Origin: Clostridium oryzae | GTDB lineage: Bacteria; Bacillota; Clostridia; Clostridiales; Clostridiaceae | Assembly (NCBI RefSeq): GCF_002029235.1 | Contig: NZ_MZGV01000009.1 | Span: 1 to 64,000, forward strand | DNA length: 64,000 nucleotides | Direction of reading: 5' to 3' | Part shown: piece after piece, positions 10,793 through 19,424 of the stretch | Layout: the number at the start of each line of letters is the position of its first letter | Position numbering within the stretch: position 1 is the first letter of the stretch | The notes under the pieces: generated by a model | Database searches by the model: none | What the model was told of the DNA's origin: nothing | What the model saw: the letters and a program-made list of their open reading frames with translations, nothing else | Made by a program: the position numbers and the translations under genes

Positions 10793-12100
10793 ATGATTAA
10801 CATGAGAAATACTATACGAAAATATAAGTTTATTGCTGTATCTGTTTTTATTATAGCATTATTATTTGTAGAGGCATGTAACAAGAGTACTTCTACTATT
10901 ACTGAAAAAATAGTAAAGCCTAAACCTTTAAAAGGTGAGCTAGTACTTTGGTGCAATAAATATGATGAAGCTATCTTAAGCAGTATAGCAAGAAGTTTTG
11001 AAGATAAGAATCATGGTGTAAAAATAGATATTTTACCAGTAAATGAAACTAAGATTGAAGAAAAACTTCAAAAATTAAGAGATTCAGGAGATACTAAAAA
11101 TCTTCCGCATGTAGTTGAGGTAAATACAGAACAAGTTTCTTATTTAGTTAATGAGATACCTGAGATATTTAAGAATATTACGGCTCCGCACACGGATATA
11201 TTACGGTGGAAATTAAAAGAGACATCTGTTGATGGTGAAAATTATGCTGTACCCTGGAATACAGATCCTAAAGTGATGTTGTATAATGCTGATTTACTTA
11301 AAAAATATAATATTGATCCATTTAATATTAAGACTTGGGATGACCTTGCAGAATATGGGAAAAAATTAAATGGGCATGGCATAAAAATGTTTGCAGAATA
11401 TAGCGACGGAAGAAATAATAATCTATTATCTGTGATGTTAAGGGAACAGGATTTAAATGTATATAATGATGAGAATGAAATTGATATTGATGAAGACAAA
11501 TTATATAGGATATTAGCGCAGCAAAAACTGTTATATCAAAGAGGTATAGTTGATAAAAGCGGAGATCAAAAACAAGCAATTGATAAATTAATGAAGGGTA
11601 GAGCTGCAGCTATGATAGCAGATGAATCTATTATAGCTGCTATAAATAGTGATTCGAAGTATAAAAATCATAATTGGCAGATTGAAAGGCTGCCGGCTTT
11701 TGAACCTGGTGGGAAAAATAGTGCCTGTGGATATGGAAAGGCATTTATGCGGACTAACAGTCCTGATAATGATATCGCTGGTAAGTTTATTCAATATGTT
11801 ATGGGAGATAGAGAAATTAACAGAGAAATCGTTTCTCAAAAGGGATATATAACTAGTTCATCAGATGTATATATATATTCATATTTTAATGCTGGATTAA
11901 AGAGGTTTAATAACAAGAAATTGTTTAGATTTATGTCAGAAGTTGCTGAGGAGGAGAAACCGGTTATATTTGGTTCCGATTATAGTAAAATCATGAGACA
12001 GATTTCTTCTTTAGCCCAAAGGGTAATAGATAATGATAATAAAAAAATCAGTGACAGCGAAATGATAGAAAAGCAAGTTAATGATTTAATGAATAAATAA
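10793..12100 (+). CDS. ABC-transporter solute-binding lipoprotein
   Basis: Extracellular solute-binding protein family 1, the type that delivers oligosaccharides to ABC permeases. The N-terminus carries a signal peptide ending in the lipobox LFVEAC, so the mature protein is lipid-anchored outside the membrane. Body segments GELVLWCNKYDEAI, NLPHVVEVNTEQV and AVPWNTDPKVMLYN match the family. ATG 10793 is preferred over 10772 because GTGGGA lies just upstream. No permease or ATPase gene is adjacent, so it is an orphan whose partners are elsewhere. It ends in a large inverted-repeat element that probably terminates transcription. Confidence 0.85.
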   Translation: MINMRNTIRKYKFIAVSVFIIALLFVEACNKSTSTITEKIVKPKPLKGELVLWCNKYDEAILSSIARSFEDKNHGVKIDILPVNETKIEEKLQKLRDSGDTKNLPHVVEVNTEQVSYLVNEIPEIFKNITAPHTDILRWKLKETSVDGENYAVPWNTDPKVMLYNADLLKKYNIDPFNIKTWDDLAEYGKKLNGHGIKMFAEYSDGRNNNLLSVMLREQDLNVYNDENEIDIDEDKLYRILAQQKLLYQRGIVDKSGDQKQAIDKLMKGRAAAMIADESIIAAINSDSKYKNHNWQIERLPAFEPGGKNSACGYGKAFMRTNSPDNDIAGKFIQYVMGDREINREIVSQKGYITSSSDVYIYSYFNAGLKRFNNKKLFRFMSEVAEEEKPVIFGSDYSKIMRQISSLAQRVIDNDNKKISDSEMIEKQVNDLMNK

Positions 12101-12214
12101 AGAGTAAAGAGAAAAGAGTAAAGAGAAGGTAGTAATTCAACTATGCTGAGTTACGAAATTTCGTATGACGAAATTTCACCCATCATTTTACTCTTTTCTC
12201 TTATTTCTTTTTTC
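12099..12214. repeat. Palindromic repeat/terminator, purine-arm type
   Basis: Purine-rich left arm (GAGTAAAGAGAAAAGAGTAA, 12102-12121) mirrors the right arm TTTTACTCTTTTCTCTTATT (12187-12206). Between them are two smaller palindromes, one around ATTCAACTATGCTGAGT and one GAAATTTC/GAAATTTC. It lies between convergent genes and can act as a bidirectional terminator. The arm sequence recurs near 41953 and 59597. Confidence 0.75.
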
Positions 12215-12228
12215 TCAAAAAGATCGGA

Positions 12229-13374
12229 TTAGCCAATTTTTTTGATTTCTAATTTGTCAATTTCTATGATTTTTTTATATACTTCAAGGGTTTTTTCAGC
12301 TGTTTTTTCCCAGGAAAACAACTTGGCTCTGTTAAGCCCTTTATCTATAAGTTCAAGTTTAAGAGGTTCATTTTCTAATAGAGTACCTAGTGCATTAACA
12401 AGGTTTGAAGTATCGTATGGATCTATAAGAATACCGGCATCACCCACAATTTCAGGAATGGATGATACATTAGAAGTTATAACGGGAGTACCACAGCTCA
12501 TAGCTTCTAATGGGGGAAGTCCGAAACCTTCATATAAGGATGGATATACAAAAACTTCAGCAGCGCTATATAAAATTGGCATAAAATCTTCTTCTACAAA
12601 GCCAGTGAAAAAGACATTAGAGGATATTTTCAATCTATCGCAAAGTTCTTTCAACATATTTCCGTCATCTTTAAGAGAACCAGCTATGACAAGCACAAAT
12701 TCTTTGCTTAATGAATTTATAATGTTAGAAAATGCCATAATTAACGATTTAACGTTTTTTCTTGGCGAGAATCCTCCTACATACAGCAAAAAAGGGAGTT
12801 TAATATTTAATCTCTTTGCTACCATATACCTAGCCCAGTTTTTATCTAAGGGCTTGTATCTTATATCTGCGGCTAAAGGGGTAACAAAGATTTTGTTTTC
12901 ATCTACTGGGAAAAATTTCAATATATCTCTTTTTGACCACTCTGACACAGTTATCACTCCATCAGAAATTTCCAATATATTGGGGACTTCTTTTAAAAAT
13001 TTAAGCAAATAACCTCTTCCTACCGTTTCAGGCATAATGTATGGAATGAGATCATGAATAGTAATAACCTTTCGGCAGTTTACTGCAGAACACAATCCAA
13101 TACCATTCTGTGGTACATGATAAATATCTATATTTTCTTTAGCTAGATTCCCTGGGATATAACTTTGTTGAAAGAACCTGTGATGTTTTCTAGAGGTCAT
13201 TATAATTCTGGAATTATCATTTGTAACTCTGTCATAGTCATCGCCAGACCAGTAGATATGATAATAATTTTCTTTATCTATGTTTAATAGTGTACATAGA
13301 AGACTGTCGGTATAGGTACCTATTCCGCTACCTCTATACCAGTTAATTCCTCTGGCATCCATGGCAATCCTCAT
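12229..13374 (-). CDS. GT4-family glycosyltransferase
   Basis: A 381-residue retaining glycosyltransferase with the GT-B fold. The N-terminal donor/acceptor region begins MRIAMDARGINWYRGSGIGTY, the LYVGGFSPRKN motif opens the C-terminal half near residue 200, and the sugar-nucleotide EX7E region PSLYEGFGLPPLEAM is near residue 280. It is divergent from CotS-family genes and resembles the second GT4 protein encoded at 28896-30014, also divergent from a CotS gene. This pairing suggests glycosylation of spore-surface material, which is an inference. GGAGAGGG precedes the ATG. Acceptor and sugar are unknown. Confidence 0.88.
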   Translation of the reverse strand: MRIAMDARGINWYRGSGIGTYTDSLLCTLLNIDKENYYHIYWSGDDYDRVTNDNSRIIMTSRKHHRFFQQSYIPGNLAKENIDIYHVPQNGIGLCSAVNCRKVITIHDLIPYIMPETVGRGYLLKFLKEVPNILEISDGVITVSEWSKRDILKFFPVDENKIFVTPLAADIRYKPLDKNWARYMVAKRLNIKLPFLLYVGGFSPRKNVKSLIMAFSNIINSLSKEFVLVIAGSLKDDGNMLKELCDRLKISSNVFFTGFVEEDFMPILYSAAEVFVYPSLYEGFGLPPLEAMSCGTPVITSNVSSIPEIVGDAGILIDPYDTSNLVNALGTLLENEPLKLELIDKGLNRAKLFSWEKTAEKTLEVYKKIIEIDKLEIKKIG

Positions 13375-13442
13375 TTAACCCTCTCCCCGATAAATACTCA
13401 ATAAATTCCTATGTTAGTAATATATAAAAGAAATGTGGAAAT

Positions 13443-13903
13443 GATACACTCCGCTGAAAAAAATAATTTCTGAATTTAGCTTTGCTAAATTCAGAAATTT
13501 AATACAATCCCAACCTTAGCTAATAATGTCACTAAATAATATAGTTAGTGCTAATTTTAATGAATTACTATTCTCACTTCATATTTTTATATCAATATAT
13601 AAAGCAAAAATTATATATATTCTGATATTTAAAGTATTTTAGGGTCGCACCTTTTAAGAAGTTATATTTTAAATACCAGCATGTAAGAACTTTAATGCTT
13701 TATATATAGCGTATGAAAAATAAGTTTATAATATGGAGACATTATTCGCTAGGGGCAGAATCGTATTAAAATTTTCAATTTAGCTTTGCTAATGTTGAAA
13801 ATTCATTTAATATAGACACATTATTCTCTGGAGTCAGGATCATATTAAAATTTTCAATTTAGCTTTGCTAAATTGAAAATTTATTTTTTCAGCGGTGTGT
13901 ATC
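13443..13903. repeat. Intergenic element with inverted termini and three hairpins
   Basis: The 585-bp gap between the divergent GT4 and CotS genes holds no gene. It is bounded by inverted termini: GATACACTCCGCTGAAAAAA (13443-13462) and its near mirror at 13884-13903 (TTTTTTCAGCGGTGTGTATC). Inside are three hairpins with the shared centre ATTTAGCTTTGCTAA, at about 13466-13500, 13768-13805 and 13848-13883. The last two lie in a tandem duplication of about 60 bp (from about 13734 and 13809). The termini suggest a small non-autonomous element, or paired regulatory sites between divergent promoters. Confidence 0.6.
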
Positions 13904-13959
13904 CCTTCCGAAAATAAATTCATATAATAAAAAAGAAACCTTAATAGGAGGAGGCTTCA

Positions 13960-14976
13960 ATGGAAGATTCATTTGTAAGCCAAGTGGTAAGAGACAATTA
14001 TAATATAAATGCAACCTCTGTAGAAAAGATAAAAAATATTTATAAGGTGAGTGACGGACAAAAAAATTATTGCCTGAAGATAATAAAGTATGAACTTGCT
14101 CATTTTCTTTTTATCATTGGGACAATAAATTATCTTATTGAGAACAATTTTAAAGCTGTGTTACCTATTATAAGAACTGTTGATGGCAGACAGTATATAA
14201 GCATAGATAATGCGTATGCATATCTTTATCCCTGGGTAGAAGCCAGAAAAAGCAATTATGATAACCCATCGGATATAAAGAAAGCAGTAAATACTTTAGC
14301 ATTTCTTCACAAAAAAAGTAATGGCTTTATATTAACAGAAAATATGATGCCAAGAATAGGATGGTTCAGGTGGATTGACATCTTTAGAACCAGAACTAGT
14401 GAAATACTAGATTTTAAGAATAGAATTGAACAAAAGCCTAACAAAACGGATTTTGACGAAATGTATATGAAACATATAGAAGATGAACTTTATAGAAGTG
14501 AACTTTCTATAGAACATCTCTCTGAAAGTGATTATTACATTAAGATGATGGATGAAATTAGGTTTCATGGATTTTGTCACCATGATTTTGCAAATCATAA
14601 TGTGCTTTTCGATTTAAATGGAGAGGTCAGGGTTATTGATTTTGATTACGTAATCCTAGATAGCCACCTACATGATTTAGCCAGTATTCTCATACGAACA
14701 ATGAAAAATGGAAAATGGGATATTAAAAATGCAGAATATATTTTGAGATGTTACAGTGAAGTAAAAAGAGTAGAAAGTAATGATATACCTATATTAGCTG
14801 CATTTATGGAATTCCCGCAGGATTTTTGGCAGGTTGGAATTCAATATTATTGGGAAAAACAGCCGTGGGGAGAGGAATTTTTCCTAAGAAAATTGCGGCG
14901 AATTATAGAGGATGCAGATTATAAACAGGATTTTATAGACAATTTTAATTGTGCAAACAGTATTAACATCCTGTAA
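13960..14976 (+). CDS. CotS-family spore coat kinase-like protein
   Basis: A 338-residue member of the CotS/YutH family, related to aminoglycoside phosphotransferases and choline kinases and found in spore coats. The catalytic loop FCHHDFANHN is near residue 205 and the metal-binding VIDFDY about twenty residues later, so it looks catalytically competent. A WFRWIDIFRTR segment and a C-terminal PQDFWQVG motif recur in the other CotS proteins here. TAGGAGGAGG precedes the ATG. CATATAATA (13921-13929) fits the CATANNNTA sigma-K -10 pattern, but its -35 is weak. Two more CotS-family genes follow. Confidence 0.9.
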   Translation: MEDSFVSQVVRDNYNINATSVEKIKNIYKVSDGQKNYCLKIIKYELAHFLFIIGTINYLIENNFKAVLPIIRTVDGRQYISIDNAYAYLYPWVEARKSNYDNPSDIKKAVNTLAFLHKKSNGFILTENMMPRIGWFRWIDIFRTRTSEILDFKNRIEQKPNKTDFDEMYMKHIEDELYRSELSIEHLSESDYYIKMMDEIRFHGFCHHDFANHNVLFDLNGEVRVIDFDYVILDSHLHDLASILIRTMKNGKWDIKNAEYILRCYSEVKRVESNDIPILAAFMEFPQDFWQVGIQYYWEKQPWGEEFFLRKLRRIIEDADYKQDFIDNFNCANSINIL

Positions 14977-15057
14977 CATCAATTAATGCCAGAGCTAGGT
15001 AAAAGCAAGATATTTACTTGTTGTATAGTGTAAGTAAGTAATTGAGGAGTGGTCGTT

Positions 15058-15801
15058 TTGCGCAAACAATATTATAAAGACATAAACGATTATATAGAAA
15101 GCTGTGATATAGCTATTGAACCGAATAAAGGATTAAATAACTCAAAGATAGATGCTCAGAAGATATATGAACAGTTTAGAATCATGAAAGAATTCCATGA
15201 TAGGACTAAGGGTTTTTCAGGAATAATGGATAATAGAATTCCTAATCTTACAGGAAGAAAAATTGAGCAATATAAGGTAAACATAAAAAAACTTACAAGG
15301 GATATAAAAAGATTTAATGAAGAAGAAGCCAAGAGCCATTTCCAGAAAATTGTATTGTCCACAGCAGAAGAGTATATAAATAAAGCTGAGGAATGCATAA
15401 AAAAGATCTATGATAATGGTTACTATGAAATAATAGAAAGAAGTATGAAGAGTTTGGAGATGTGTGCAGGAAATACCTATTTTGGCAACTTGTATATTAA
15501 TCATGGGAAAATAACTTTGGGTACTACAAAAAAGTGCGGATATAATATGGTGGAATTTGATTGTATTTATTTTTTGAATAAGTTAAAGAGAAAGAATGTT
15601 TCGATTGATTTTAAGGACGCTGCTGAGGAATTTTGTAGATTAGAAGGAATAGGACGTAATAGTACTGATTTTATTTTAACGTTGTTGGAGTATCCGTATG
15701 ATTTTATGAAATGCTGCAATAATTATAGAAACAATAGGAAAGATTTAAGCGATGAGGAATACTGTAAAAGATTGCTAAAAGTAGTGAACAAAAATAAGTA
15801 G
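15058..15801 (+). CDS. CotS-like protein lacking kinase motifs
   Basis: A 247-residue protein starting at TTG 15058, eight bases after GAGGAG; GTG 15049 overlaps the ribosome site and is rejected. It is not an obvious family member on first reading. The order of segments follows its CotS neighbours: EFHDRTKGF matches the LHKKSNGF region, NTYFGNLYIN falls where HHDFANHN occurs, and EYPYDFMKCC matches FPQDFWQV. The catalytic HHD and DFD residues are missing. I infer a diverged CotS pseudokinase, perhaps structural in the coat or a partner of the kinases on either side. The middle is a Lys/Glu-rich helical region. Confidence 0.65.
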   Translation: MRKQYYKDINDYIESCDIAIEPNKGLNNSKIDAQKIYEQFRIMKEFHDRTKGFSGIMDNRIPNLTGRKIEQYKVNIKKLTRDIKRFNEEEAKSHFQKIVLSTAEEYINKAEECIKKIYDNGYYEIIERSMKSLEMCAGNTYFGNLYINHGKITLGTTKKCGYNMVEFDCIYFLNKLKRKNVSIDFKDAAEEFCRLEGIGRNSTDFILTLLEYPYDFMKCCNNYRNNRKDLSDEEYCKRLLKVVNKNK

Positions 15802-15821
15802 AAGTTTTATAGAGTGAGGAG

Positions 15822-16856
15822 GTGTCTAAAATAAATGACAGTGTAAAGTATAGTGAAAAAAAAGAATTATCTAGATATGATCTGTATGTAGATTTATTTA
15901 GGGAATTTGGAATAAGGGTTGTAGATTTAGTACCTCTGAGAAATGTGTTTTTACTTTTTACGAATAAAGGTAAAAAAATTTTGAAAAGGGTAGAATACTC
16001 TAAAGAAAACCTTAAATTTATATATGATGGGCTTGAATACGTTAGAAAAGAATTTAGTAACGTAGTAAGTTTTGAACAAAAATCTTCCGGAGATATATAC
16101 ACTATATGGAATGGAGAACTGTACTGTATAATGGATTTAGCTCAAGGAAGAGAATGTGAATATAGTAATCCGCTAGATTTAGATATAGCAGCTAAAGGAA
16201 TAGCAAAGCTTCACAAAGCTTCAGAAGGATTTAGAAATGGTTATGTTGAAAAAAATATGCTTGGCAAGGCTAAAGAAAATTTTAAGAGACGATATGAAGA
16301 ATTAACTTTTTTCAAGAAGTTTGTCTTTTTGCACGAAATAAAAAATGAGTTTGACAAGATATTTTTGGAGAATGTTGATATATATCTTAAACAGATTGAA
16401 GAAAGTATCTTACTAATCGATAGAGTGCCTTATTATAAGCTGTGCAGCGAAGAAGATAAGATAGCTTTCTGCCACCATGACTTGGCTCATCACAATATAT
16501 TAATTAACAATAATGAAGCTTATTTTATAGATTTTGATTATGCTATCATAGATTTGAAGGTACATGATATTTGCAACTTTGTAAACAAGGCAATTAAAAA
16601 CTTCGCTTTTGATATTGAAAGATTTAAAAACATTTTACAGTCTTATTGCAGCATTAATACGCTAGATAAAAGGGAGTTTGAAATGTTAAAGGTATATTTA
16701 AGCTTCCCTGAAGATTTCTACAGTATATCAAAGGACTATTATGCAAGGCGTAAAGAGTGGGAAGAGGATACATTTATAGATAGACTTAAGAAAAAAGTAG
16801 AGTATAAAGATGATAGGGAAGAGTTCTTGAACAACCTTTATCAGATGCAAATATAA
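15822..16856 (+). CDS. CotS-family spore coat kinase-like protein
   Basis: A CotS-family protein of about 340 residues with intact motifs: LHKASEGF near residue 130, FCHHDLAHHN near 222 and YFIDFDYAIID near 237. It therefore differs from the pseudokinase-like gene just upstream. The start is odd. GTG 15822 overlaps the AGGAGG itself (15817-15822), while the in-frame codon at ideal spacing is ATA 15831, and the nearby ATG 15835 is out of frame. Either a rare start codon is used or a base was lost near the start. A palindromic repeat follows the stop. Confidence 0.85.
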   Translation: MSKINDSVKYSEKKELSRYDLYVDLFREFGIRVVDLVPLRNVFLLFTNKGKKILKRVEYSKENLKFIYDGLEYVRKEFSNVVSFEQKSSGDIYTIWNGELYCIMDLAQGRECEYSNPLDLDIAAKGIAKLHKASEGFRNGYVEKNMLGKAKENFKRRYEELTFFKKFVFLHEIKNEFDKIFLENVDIYLKQIEESILLIDRVPYYKLCSEEDKIAFCHHDLAHHNILINNNEAYFIDFDYAIIDLKVHDICNFVNKAIKNFAFDIERFKNILQSYCSINTLDKREFEMLKVYLSFPEDFYSISKDYYARRKEWEEDTFIDRLKKKVEYKDDREEFLNNLYQMQI

Positions 16857-16857
16857 T

Positions 16858-16983
16858 TAGAAATTAAGAATTAGGAATTAGAAATGAATAAAAAATTCAG
16901 CTGGGCTGAATTTTAATTGTACTTCTAAATTAATTGTTGAATTTCTTAGTAGTAGAATATCATACTGAATTCCTAATTCTTTG
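16858..16983. repeat. Palindromic repeat, AATTAGGAATT-arm type
   Basis: Left arm TTAAGAATTAGGAATTAGAA (16864-16883) mirrors AATTCCTAATTCTTT (16968-16982). The core AAAATTCAGCTGGGCTGAATTTT (16892-16914) is the palindrome shared by the dispersed family. It separates a CotS gene from the convergent DUF4130 gene and may act as a terminator. Confidence 0.7.
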
Positions 16984-17032
16984 CTTGTCTATGTTCAAGA
17001 TAAGGTATTAAAAACTAAAGCAGCTTTATTTG

Positions 17033-17785
17033 TCAATCATTATTTGTTTCAAATATATGTTTCCAGTAACGCTTTGGCATAAGCCTTTTTTGAAGCTTTG
17101 GATTTTCACGTTCTTTTATAGCTATGGTTTTAAAATAGTTTCTCCAAAGGTGCTCATATTCACTATCAGGTGAATCAATAAACTTTTTCGAAGTATCAGT
17201 GCTGAATGGAGCAAGGACCCATTTGGAAGTACCATCATAAAGAACGGCCAGTTTTCTTTTTACGTCATTAATTATCCATTTTTCACTGGAAAATCGTTCC
17301 GCAAAATGAGGAGCTATAATTGTAAGAATGTTATTATCTGGTTCTATAGATGAATACAATATCTGATCATTAATTGATTTAAACCGTATGAAGCCTAATA
17401 GCAGATGCGCTTCCTTAAGAACTCTGCTATAGATGGTATTTACATCTATGACAAATTTATTGTGCATGTGCAGTTCAAGATTGCTTCCAAGTTTAAATCC
17501 AAGTCTTATGTAGTTTAATATATTTATTTCACAATCGCTGCTTTCAGAGAGGTAAGCAATATATATTTTTTCCAGAACAGCTTTACTGATTTTACTTTCA
17601 ATAGCAGATAATACAACTTCAGCGTGCTCAAAAGATGTTTCTATCGTTATTTCTTGATGAATTAAATCAGGAACATGTCTTTTTGAGGCTTCTATTTTTT
17701 CAGGTTTATATTTAGAATAATAGGCTTCATATATGCATGTTAATAAACCCTCAAAAGTTCCGTCATATATGTATTTGATAAACAT
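17033..17785 (-). CDS. DUF4130/TIGR03915-like DNA metabolism protein
   Basis: A 250-residue protein that reads as the partner protein commonly encoded beside the putative DNA-repair radical SAM enzyme. It has the N-terminal FIKYIYDGTFEGLLTCIYEAYY segment, a central LGFIRFKSIND region, and APHFAERFSSEKWIINDVKR followed by LWRNYFKTIAIKERENPKLQKR near the C-terminus. It starts 13 bases after the radical SAM stop, with GGGAGTG upstream, so the two form an operon. Its biochemical activity is not established. Family naming is from memory of motif and gene order, not from a search. Confidence 0.8.
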   Translation of the reverse strand: MFIKYIYDGTFEGLLTCIYEAYYSKYKPEKIEASKRHVPDLIHQEITIETSFEHAEVVLSAIESKISKAVLEKIYIAYLSESSDCEINILNYIRLGFKLGSNLELHMHNKFVIDVNTIYSRVLKEAHLLLGFIRFKSINDQILYSSIEPDNNILTIIAPHFAERFSSEKWIINDVKRKLAVLYDGTSKWVLAPFSTDTSKKFIDSPDSEYEHLWRNYFKTIAIKERENPKLQKRLMPKRYWKHIFETNND

Positions 17786-17798
17786 AATTGATCACTCC

Positions 17799-19115
17799 CT
17801 AAAGGTTTCCGGTTATTTTGGAGAAATAATCCTCACTGCCAAGTATAGATGGCAGGTTTTGAAAAAATGAAAGCTGTTCAAATTCTGTATGTTCTTTTAT
17901 TCTGATAGTTGGCTTTGAATTATCTAAAAGTCTAGATTTGATAAAATCATCATTAAAGGCTACATCACCACTGTATTTTCCTTTGCAGGTTATAAAATAC
18001 TGTGCCCTTTTCAGAACTACACCAATCTTTTTCAAATCATTAAAATCTATGCTGTGAACTTTGCGTATGTGTTGTATTCTATTGGCAGAAGTCACCCCTA
18101 TTCCAGGTACTCTAAGTAAAGTTTCATAAGGAGCCCTGTTTATTTCTACAGGAAAGTGTTCCATGTTGTTTAAAGCCCAGAAGGTTTTAGGGTCAAAATC
18201 TAAACTTAAATTTGGTGTACGGTCATTTAACAGTTCAGATGAATTAAAGCCATAAAATCTAAGCAGCCAATCAGCTTGGTATAATCTGTGTTCTCTTAGA
18301 ACCGGAGGCTGTTTTATTACCGGAAGTTTTGGGTTAGTATTTATTGGAACATAAGCTGAATAATAGACTCTTTTTAATCTAAACTTATCGTATAAATTTT
18401 GTGAGAGATTTAGTATCTTATAGTCGCTGTCGCCCGTAGCACCTACAATCAATTGAGTGCTTTGACCACCTGGGACAAAAAGCTGGGAGTTTTTTATATT
18501 TTTTCTCAAGTCTTTATTAGCCGTGATTTCATTGCTTATAAATGACATAGGTTTTAAAATCGTATTTTTACTCTTTTGAGGAGCTAACATTTTGAGTGCT
18601 GTGTTTGAGGGAAGTTCTATATTTACACTCATTCTGTCAGCATAAAGTCCAGCTTCTCGAATAAGTTTTTCATCAGCACCAGGGATAGCTTTTACATGGA
18701 TATAGCCATTAAATTTATGTACTAATCTTAAATTTTTAATTGTACGTATCAACAGTTCCATTGTGTAGTCAGGTGAATTGAAAACGCCTGAACTTAAGAA
18801 TAAACCTTCTATGTAATTTCTCTTATAGAAATTCATAGTTAGAGAAATAACTTCCTCAGGTGTAAAAGCAGCTCTTCTTACGTCATTGCTCCGTCGGTTT
18901 ATGCAATAGGTACAATCAAAGATACAATAATTAGTAAGTAGTATTTTAAGCAGCGAAATACACCTTCCGTCAGCAGCAAAGCTATGGCATATTCCGCAGG
19001 CTTTAGCAGAACCTAATCCACCTTTTGTATTTTTCCTGCTGCTGCCGCTGGAAGCACAAGATACATCATATTTTGCACTGTCTGATAATATTTCTAATTT
19101 TTCGCTTATATCCAT
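17799..19115 (-). CDS. Putative DNA modification/repair radical SAM protein
   Basis: A 438-residue radical SAM enzyme. The cluster motif CxxxCxxC is C64, C68 and C71 (NYCIFDCTYCINRR). Four further cysteines upstream (C20, C40, C43, C52) may bind a metal or second cluster. The C-terminal third has a helix-hairpin-helix segment (RVPGIGVTSANRIQHIRK), a DNA-binding fold that explains the repair assignment. GAGGTG precedes the ATG. It is the first gene of the pair with the DUF4130 protein. Spore photoproduct lyase is also a radical SAM DNA-repair enzyme, but this sequence has a different architecture. Confidence 0.85.
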   Translation of the reverse strand: MDISEKLEILSDSAKYDVSCASSGSSRKNTKGGLGSAKACGICHSFAADGRCISLLKILLTNYCIFDCTYCINRRSNDVRRAAFTPEEVISLTMNFYKRNYIEGLFLSSGVFNSPDYTMELLIRTIKNLRLVHKFNGYIHVKAIPGADEKLIREAGLYADRMSVNIELPSNTALKMLAPQKSKNTILKPMSFISNEITANKDLRKNIKNSQLFVPGGQSTQLIVGATGDSDYKILNLSQNLYDKFRLKRVYYSAYVPINTNPKLPVIKQPPVLREHRLYQADWLLRFYGFNSSELLNDRTPNLSLDFDPKTFWALNNMEHFPVEINRAPYETLLRVPGIGVTSANRIQHIRKVHSIDFNDLKKIGVVLKRAQYFITCKGKYSGDVAFNDDFIKSRLLDNSKPTIRIKEHTEFEQLSFFQNLPSILGSEDYFSKITGNL

Positions 19116-19210
19116 GTATTATTCACCTCTATAAATAGATTATAGCAAACATAAGTTCGCGTGTAAATATATAAAAAATAGTTACACTCTATGTCGACTA
19201 GTTCCGCTGC

Positions 19211-19326
19211 GTTAAGCAACTACCCCCTTGCCTTTATGCGGATTTTCGGATTCCTTACGAGGACGCTTGCGCTATGACGTCGGAATCTAAACGAAAATCC
19301 TGTAAAGCCAGGGGGTAATTGCTAAA
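19211..19326. repeat. GC-richer imperfect palindrome, about 116 bp
   Basis: The 309-bp gap between the radical SAM and GH42 genes has no gene but contains a strong imperfect palindrome. GTTAAGCAACTACCCCCTTG (19211-19230) mirrors the GGGGGTAATTGCTAAAC region (19310-19326). The inner arms GATTTTCGGATTCC and GGAATCTAAACGAAAATCC also pair. The loop at 19255-19281 is GC-rich. Base composition is clearly higher in GC than the surroundings, which suggests a mobile repeat or a structured RNA. Confidence 0.65.
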
Positions 19327-19424
19327 CTCACTTCAATGTCTCCGCCGAGTGCAACCATTTTAAGTCCCAGACTCTTAATTTTTGAATAATACTTTTATTT
19401 TATTGCTCCTGTTGCCTTTTTCTC

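Noticed and set aside
12242..13012. 256-residue open frame on the plus strand
   Set aside because: It is antisense to the well-supported GT4 gene, has no ribosome site, and its composition is that of a mirrored coding frame.
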